Shown here piece after piece: positions 60,025 to 64,000 of a stretch of 64,000 nt of DNA. The stretch's first letter is position 1. Every line of letters begins with the position of its first letter. The notes under the pieces were generated by a model that saw only the letters and a list, made by a program, of their open reading frames with translations, was not told the DNA's origin and did not search any database. The translations under genes were made by a program, and so were the position numbers. The stretch is taken from assembly GCF_029892565.1 (NCBI RefSeq), contig NZ_JARXVH010000004.1:682001-746000 (forward strand). The letters run 5' to 3'. This DNA is from Streptomyces pseudovenezuelae. Lineage in GTDB: Bacteria; Actinomycetota; Actinomycetes; Streptomycetales; Streptomycetaceae.

Positions 60025-61347
60025 TCAGCCGATCACCTTGTCGATCGAGTCGGTCGCGGCCTTCCACGCCTTGGCGGGCTTGGTGCCCCGCTGCTCCATG
60101 TTGTTGATCTGCGTGGAGATCGTGTCCTTGATCGTGCCGTCCTTCGCGCCGAGCACGGCCTCGGGGATGGCCTTCGCCTCGTCGGCGTAGATCTGACCGA
60201 TCGGGGCGTTGTTGAAGTACGGCAGCGTCGCGTTCTTCACGCTGGCGAGTTCGTAGGCGCCCTTGTTCGACGGGAAGACACCGATCGCCTTGAACACGGA
60301 GGCCTGCTGCTCGGGAGCGGTCAGCCACTTGACCAGGGCGGTGGCTTCCGTGACGTGCTTGCCGGTCTTGGGCACGGCCAGGAAGGAGCCGCCCCAGTTG
60401 GCCGCGCTGGTGCCGGGTGCACGAGCGATGTCCCACTTGCCCTTGTAGGCGTCACCGGAGTTGATGGAGATCTGGCCGGCCATCCACGCGGGGCACGCCA
60501 CGGTGGCGATGGTGCCCTTGCGCAGCGCGGCCTTCCAGGCGTCGCCGAACTGGGGCAGACCCTCGGTCAGCTTCTTGGACGCGGCTTCCGCGGCCAGGTT
60601 CCAGCCCTGCTGCACGGCCGGGCTGTCCTTGTAGATCGCCTTGCCGGAAGCGTCGTAGTACTGCTGCGCGGAGGAACCCACGACCGCGTTGTACATGGCG
60701 CTCGCGGAGTCCATGAAGTACGTGCCCTTGGCGGCCTTCTTCTGGAACTTCTCGCCCAGCTTGAGGTAGTCCTCCCAGCCGCCCGTGACGGCCTTGGCGA
60801 CCGACTCACGGTCGCTCGGCAGGCCCGCCGCCTTGAAGAGGTCCGAGCGGTAGCACAGGGACATCGGGCCGATGTCGGTGCCGGCGCCTATGACCGAACC
60901 GTCCGACGCGGTGGCCTGCTTCTCCTTCCAGGAGACCCAGTCGCTCACGTCGATCGTCTTGCTCAGGTCGGCGAACTTGCCCGCCTGGGTGTCGACGACC
61001 TCCTTGATGCGGCCGACTTCGATGCCGGTCACATCTCCCAGACCACTGCCCGTGTTCAGCTGCTGAAGAAGCTTCGGGTAGTAGTCCTGCTCGTTGGCGG
61101 TGGTGTTTTCCTTCACCGTGATGTTCGGGTGCAGCTTGTGGTACTGGGCGAACAGGCCGGCTTCCTTGTAACCGAACTGCCCGAAGTCGTCCACCGTGAG
61201 AGTGATTTTCCCGTTCGAGTCCTTGGCGTCCGAGGAGCTGTCGTCGCTGCTGCAGCCGGTCAGCAACAGGGCGGAGGCCGTCAGGACCGTCGTGGTCAGG
61301 GCCGCTGCTCTGCGGCCGTGGCCGCCGCCGGTACGGGTGATGCGCAT
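60025..61347 (-). CDS. cebE: Sugar-binding lipoprotein, CebE-like
   Basis: This 440-residue surface lipoprotein delivers sugar to the CebFG-like permeases. A lipoprotein signal peptide ends in the lipobox LLLTGCSSDD. The mature protein is a type 1 extracellular solute-binding fold (GKITLTVDDFGQFGYKEAGL; WGGSFLAVPKTGKHVTEATA). Trp residues near WISxN-like pockets are in line with sugar stacking. ATG at 61347 follows AAGGAG by seven bases. The CebR-like operator lies 212-225 bp upstream. Cello-oligosaccharide specificity is inferred. Confidence 0.9.
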   Translation of the reverse strand: MRITRTGGGHGRRAAALTTTVLTASALLLTGCSSDDSSSDAKDSNGKITLTVDDFGQFGYKEAGLFAQYHKLHPNITVKENTTANEQDYYPKLLQQLNTGSGLGDVTGIEVGRIKEVVDTQAGKFADLSKTIDVSDWVSWKEKQATASDGSVIGAGTDIGPMSLCYRSDLFKAAGLPSDRESVAKAVTGGWEDYLKLGEKFQKKAAKGTYFMDSASAMYNAVVGSSAQQYYDASGKAIYKDSPAVQQGWNLAAEAASKKLTEGLPQFGDAWKAALRKGTIATVACPAWMAGQISINSGDAYKGKWDIARAPGTSAANWGGSFLAVPKTGKHVTEATALVKWLTAPEQQASVFKAIGVFPSNKGAYELASVKNATLPYFNNAPIGQIYADEAKAIPEAVLGAKDGTIKDTISTQINNMEQRGTKPAKAWKAATDSIDKVIG

Positions 61348-61840
61348 TCCACTACTCCTTGTTCCAGTGGGGAACGGGGTCTCAGGAATCGGACCGCCGA
61401 GGCTCGACGATCCGGACCTGCCCTCTCGTTTCGAGCAGCGGCCAGCCCACAGCACTGGACGTGCGGTGAAAAGGTGCTGGTCAACGGTGTGCCATGCGAG
61501 ATAGAGGGACGGGCCGTTGGTGGTTCGCTCCACACGGGAGGAAGCCCCCGAGGTTCCGTGGGACCGCTCCCACGCGGCATGCCGGAAGACTCCTTCGTGC
61601 CGGGCCGGGTGTCAAGACTTGAAAACGGCGTTGTTGCGCAAGCGTGTTCCGGACGTCACGTGAATGTGTCGCTCCACCAGGCGTCATCGGCCGGACACGG
61701 GCCGGCCTCGCACAGGATTCGCGCAGGTCACTCATGGGTCCGCCGCGCGGACGGGGAGCCACGGCCGTCCGTCCGGGCCGTCGCCCGAATTTCTGGGCCA
61801 GAATGAGGCGAGCCCCCCACCGATCGCCGGAAGGTGAACA
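61348..61840. promoter_or_regulatory. Divergent promoter region of the ceb-like genes
   Basis: These 493 bp between cebE and the second LacI gene hold no supportable gene. They contain a CebR-like operator at 61559-61572. On the minus strand a TTGACA (61615-61610) lies about 38 bp upstream of that operator. A -10 is not clear. The rest is unremarkable. Confidence 0.55.
61559..61572. promoter_or_regulatory. CebR-like operator upstream of cebE
   Basis: TGGGACCGCTCCCA differs from the CebR palindrome at one central base. Flanking CG pairs extend its symmetry. It lies downstream of a candidate -35, where a repressor would block transcription. Confidence 0.75.
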
Positions 61841-62884
61841 ATGAGCCCTGCCGACCAGCCGCCTCCGCGCGCGGAGGTCCGGCGCCCGACCCTCAACGCC
61901 GTGGCCGCCCTCGCCGGCGTCGGCCGCGGCACGGTCTCCCGGGTCATCAACGGTTCTCCCAAGGTGAGCGCCCCCACCCGCGCGGCGGTGGAGCAGGCGA
62001 TCGCCGAACTCGGCTACATCCCCAACCCGGCCGCCCGCTCCCTGGCCAGCCGCCGCACCGACACGGTCGCCGTGGTCGTTCCCGAGGGCGAGGCCCGGCT
62101 CTTCTCCGAGCCCTACTTCTCGGAGATCATCCGCGGGGTGTCGGCCGAACTGGCAATCGCCGGAATGCAGTTGCTGCTGGTCCTGGTGCCGGACGAGAAG
62201 GAGTACGCGCGGCTCGCCACGTACCTGTCCGCGCATCGGGTGGACGGCGTTCTGATGCTCTCGGTCCACGGCGGCGACACGCTCCCCGACCGCCTTCACG
62301 AACTCGCCGTACCGACCGTGCTCGCCGGCCGGCGCGGCCCCGGGGAGCCGCTCGGGCATGTCCGCGCGGACAACAGCGGCGGCGCCAGGAGCGCGGTCGA
62401 GCATCTGCTGGCCAAGGGGCGCCGGACCATCGGCACCATCACGGGCCCGCTGGACATGGACGCCGCCCGGGCCCGACTCGACGGCTACCGCGAGGCGTTG
62501 GAGCACGTGGGCATGACCGTCGACGAGGACCTGATCGCGTACGGCGACTTCCGGGAGGAGGGCGGACGGGCGGCCATGCGGCAGTTGCTGCGCAGACGGC
62601 CCGGTCTCGACGCGGTCTTCGCCGCGTCCGACGTGATGGCGTCGGGCGCTGTGCTGGAACTGCGCACGTCGGGCCGGCGGGTGCCCGACGACGTCGCCGT
62701 CGTCGGCTTCGACGACTCGATCGTGGCCCGGCACATCGATCCCCCGCTGACCAGCGTCCGCCAGCCGCTGGAGGAGATGGGCCGGACCATGGCGAGCCTC
62801 CTGCTGCACGAGATCGCCCACCGCGGGGGCGATCACCGCGAAGTGGTCCTGCCGACGCGGTTGGTGGTGCGGGAGTCCGCGTGA
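61841..62884 (+). CDS. LacI-family regulator, CebR-type (copy 2)
   Basis: This 347-residue repressor is divergent from the cebE-like gene, the place held by cebR in other Streptomyces. HTH: RRPTLNAVAALAGVGRGTVS. The segment GVGRGTVSRVIN is identical to copy 1 at 55018. The effector domains are also very similar, so the pair arose by duplication. ATG at 61841 follows GGAAGG by six bases. The GH1 gene starts 111 bp after its stop with its own operator, so it may or may not be co-transcribed. Confidence 0.88.
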   Translation: MSPADQPPPRAEVRRPTLNAVAALAGVGRGTVSRVINGSPKVSAPTRAAVEQAIAELGYIPNPAARSLASRRTDTVAVVVPEGEARLFSEPYFSEIIRGVSAELAIAGMQLLLVLVPDEKEYARLATYLSAHRVDGVLMLSVHGGDTLPDRLHELAVPTVLAGRRGPGEPLGHVRADNSGGARSAVEHLLAKGRRTIGTITGPLDMDAARARLDGYREALEHVGMTVDEDLIAYGDFREEGGRAAMRQLLRRRPGLDAVFAASDVMASGAVLELRTSGRRVPDDVAVVGFDDSIVARHIDPPLTSVRQPLEEMGRTMASLLLHEIAHRGGDHREVVLPTRLVVRESA

Positions 62885-62943
62885 GCGGAGTCCGGGGAGG
62901 AACCGAGCGGAGTCGCGGGAGGAACGGTTACCCCCTTTACGCA

Positions 62944-62957
62944 TGGGAGCGCTCCCA
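62944..62957. promoter_or_regulatory. Exact CebR operator before the second GH1 gene
   Basis: TGGGAGCGCTCCCA is an exact match inside the 20-bp palindrome GCATGGGAGCGCTCCCATGC (62941-62960), 39 bp before the ATG. A degenerate copy, TGGGAGCGAGTCCA, follows at 62983 and overlaps the Shine-Dalgarno. Confidence 0.9.
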
Positions 62958-62995
62958 TGCACAATGGGCGCCACCCGACCCATGGGAGCGAGTCC

Positions 62996-64000
62996 ATGTC
63001 CGACCTGACGACCGTGACCTTTCCTCCCGCCTTCCTCTGGGGCGCCGCGACCTCCGCGTACCAGATCGAGGGGGCGGTGCGGGAGGACGGCCGTACGCCC
63101 TCGATCTGGGACACCTTCAGCCATACGCCGGGCAGGACGGCCGGCGGCGAGCACGGTGACATCGCTGTCGACCACTACCACCGCTACCGCGATGACGTGG
63201 CGCTGATGGCCGACCTGGGCCTGACGGCGTACCGCTTCTCGATCTCCTGGTCGCGGGTGCAGCCGACGGGCCGGGGCCCGGCGGTCCAGGTGGGCCTGGA
63301 CTTCTACCGGCGGCTGGTGGACGAGCTGTTGGCGCACGGCATCAAGCCCGCGGTCACCCTCTACCACTGGGATCTGCCGCAGGAGTTGGAGGACGCGGGC
63401 GGCTGGCCGGCCCGCGACACGGCGTTCCGGTTCGCCGAGTACGCGCAGATCGTCGGCGAGGCGCTGGGCGACCGGGTGGAGCAGTGGATCACGCTCAACG
63501 AGCCCTGGTGCAGCGCGTTTCTGGGCTACGCGTCCGGCGTGCACGCGCCGGGTCGCACGGACCCGGAGGCCTCGCTGCGGGCCGCGCACCATCTCAACCT
63601 GGCGCACGGGCTGGGCACCACGGCCCTGCGGGCGGCGATGCCGGCCCGCAACTCGGTGGCGCTGAGCCTCAACTCGTCGGTGGTCAGGCCGGTTTCGCAG
63701 GACCCCGCGGATCTGGCGGCGGCCCGGAAGATCGACGACCTGGCCAACGGCGTCTTCCACGGCCCGATCCTGCACGGCGCGTACCCGGAGACGCTGCTGG
63801 CGGCGACCTCGTCGGTGACCGACTGGTCGTACGTCCTGGACGGTGATCTGCGGGCGATCCAGCAGCCGTTGGACGCGCTGGGGCTCAACTACTACACGCC
63901 TACGCTGGTTTCGGCGGCCGAGTGGGCCGGTACCGGTCCGCGCGCCGACGGCCACGGCGCGAGCGCGCACTCGCCGTGGCCGGGCGCGGACGACGTCGCC
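62996..64000 (+). CDS. GH1 beta-glucosidase (copy 2), runs off the window
   Basis: The first 335 residues of a cytoplasmic GH1 enzyme are visible. FLWGAATSAYQIEGAVREDG starts the barrel and the acid/base Glu is in ITLNEPWCSAF. The nucleophile ENG motif lies beyond the end. It is closely similar to the GH1 at 56185 over the shared length. ATG at 62996 has GGGAG eight bases upstream within a partial CebR-like box. Together with copy 1 it would handle imported beta-glucosides, perhaps with different length or linkage preference. Confidence 0.92.
   Translation, partial: MSDLTTVTFPPAFLWGAATSAYQIEGAVREDGRTPSIWDTFSHTPGRTAGGEHGDIAVDHYHRYRDDVALMADLGLTAYRFSISWSRVQPTGRGPAVQVGLDFYRRLVDELLAHGIKPAVTLYHWDLPQELEDAGGWPARDTAFRFAEYAQIVGEALGDRVEQWITLNEPWCSAFLGYASGVHAPGRTDPEASLRAAHHLNLAHGLGTTALRAAMPARNSVALSLNSSVVRPVSQDPADLAAARKIDDLANGVFHGPILHGAYPETLLAATSSVTDWSYVLDGDLRAIQQPLDALGLNYYTPTLVSAAEWAGTGPRADGHGASAHSPWPGADDVA

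Overview
The window is high-GC chromosomal DNA from a Streptomyces. Four things point to this genus. The window carries a complete desferrioxamine locus with two DmdR-type iron boxes. It carries an AdpA/BldH regulator with an in-frame TTA (bldA) codon, next to oligoribonuclease. It has DasR-type and CebR-type operators. From memory, the gene order from the CDF/TesB genes through the leucine-catabolism operon, des genes, hexosaminidase, glmS, adpA and orn resembles the S. coelicolor SCO2770-SCO2793 region. There are no insertion sequences, CRISPR arrays or rRNA genes. One tRNA (His, anticodon GTG) is present.

Layout. 1-8.0 kb: the 3'-truncated end of a single-chain ABC exporter; a secreted phytase-like esterase; a class-A beta-lactamase-like hydrolase; a GT39/YkcB-type membrane glycosyltransferase with a Gly-rich insert; a secreted EndA/NucM endonuclease. 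8.1-19.0 kb: an accessory-looking, single-strand block made of a secreted LamG protein, a 2107-residue Rhs toxin ending in a lower-GC toxin domain, an adjacent S1-like putative immunity gene, and three small orphan genes beyond a terminator. 19.2-25.1 kb: a ThDP decarboxylase, an agmatinase-family ureohydrolase, a Na+/solute symporter and a divergent PucR regulator, read here as a guanidino-compound (arginine transaminase-type) catabolic cluster. 25.2-35.6 kb: a phosphatase-like protein, a CDF transporter, TesB and an acyl-CoA dehydrogenase, then a TetR gene divergent from the leucine/isovalerate operon (MCC beta, MCC alpha, HMG-CoA lyase, isovaleryl-CoA dehydrogenase). 35.6-42.9 kb: desferrioxamine uptake (desE, a SIP reductase) and biosynthesis (desABCD). 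42.9-50.8 kb: GH20 hexosaminidase under a DasR box, a DUF4429 protein, a Tat-exported phosphoesterase, glmS, a SatP-like protein and a universal stress protein. 51-54.5 kb: adpA, orn, tRNA-His and a GNAT. 54.5-64 kb: a beta-glucoside/cellobiose-type cluster with one ABC importer (binding protein and two permeases), two GH1 beta-glucosidases and two very similar LacI regulators. Three CebR-like 14-bp operators lie in front of its units.

How the parts fit. Most of the window is nutrient scavenging: iron (des), amino sugars (GH20, glmS), cello-oligosaccharides (ceb-like genes), leucine and arginine carbon, and perhaps phosphate. Candidate PHO-like repeats precede the phytase-like, endonuclease and phosphoesterase genes. 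The developmental regulator AdpA sits in the middle. The Rhs/LamG block is the main candidate for something undescribed, because its C-terminal toxin domain and its S1-like partner are not a pair I recognise. Start codons were chosen by Shine-Dalgarno fit and family length. All family assignments come from reading motifs, not from database searches.
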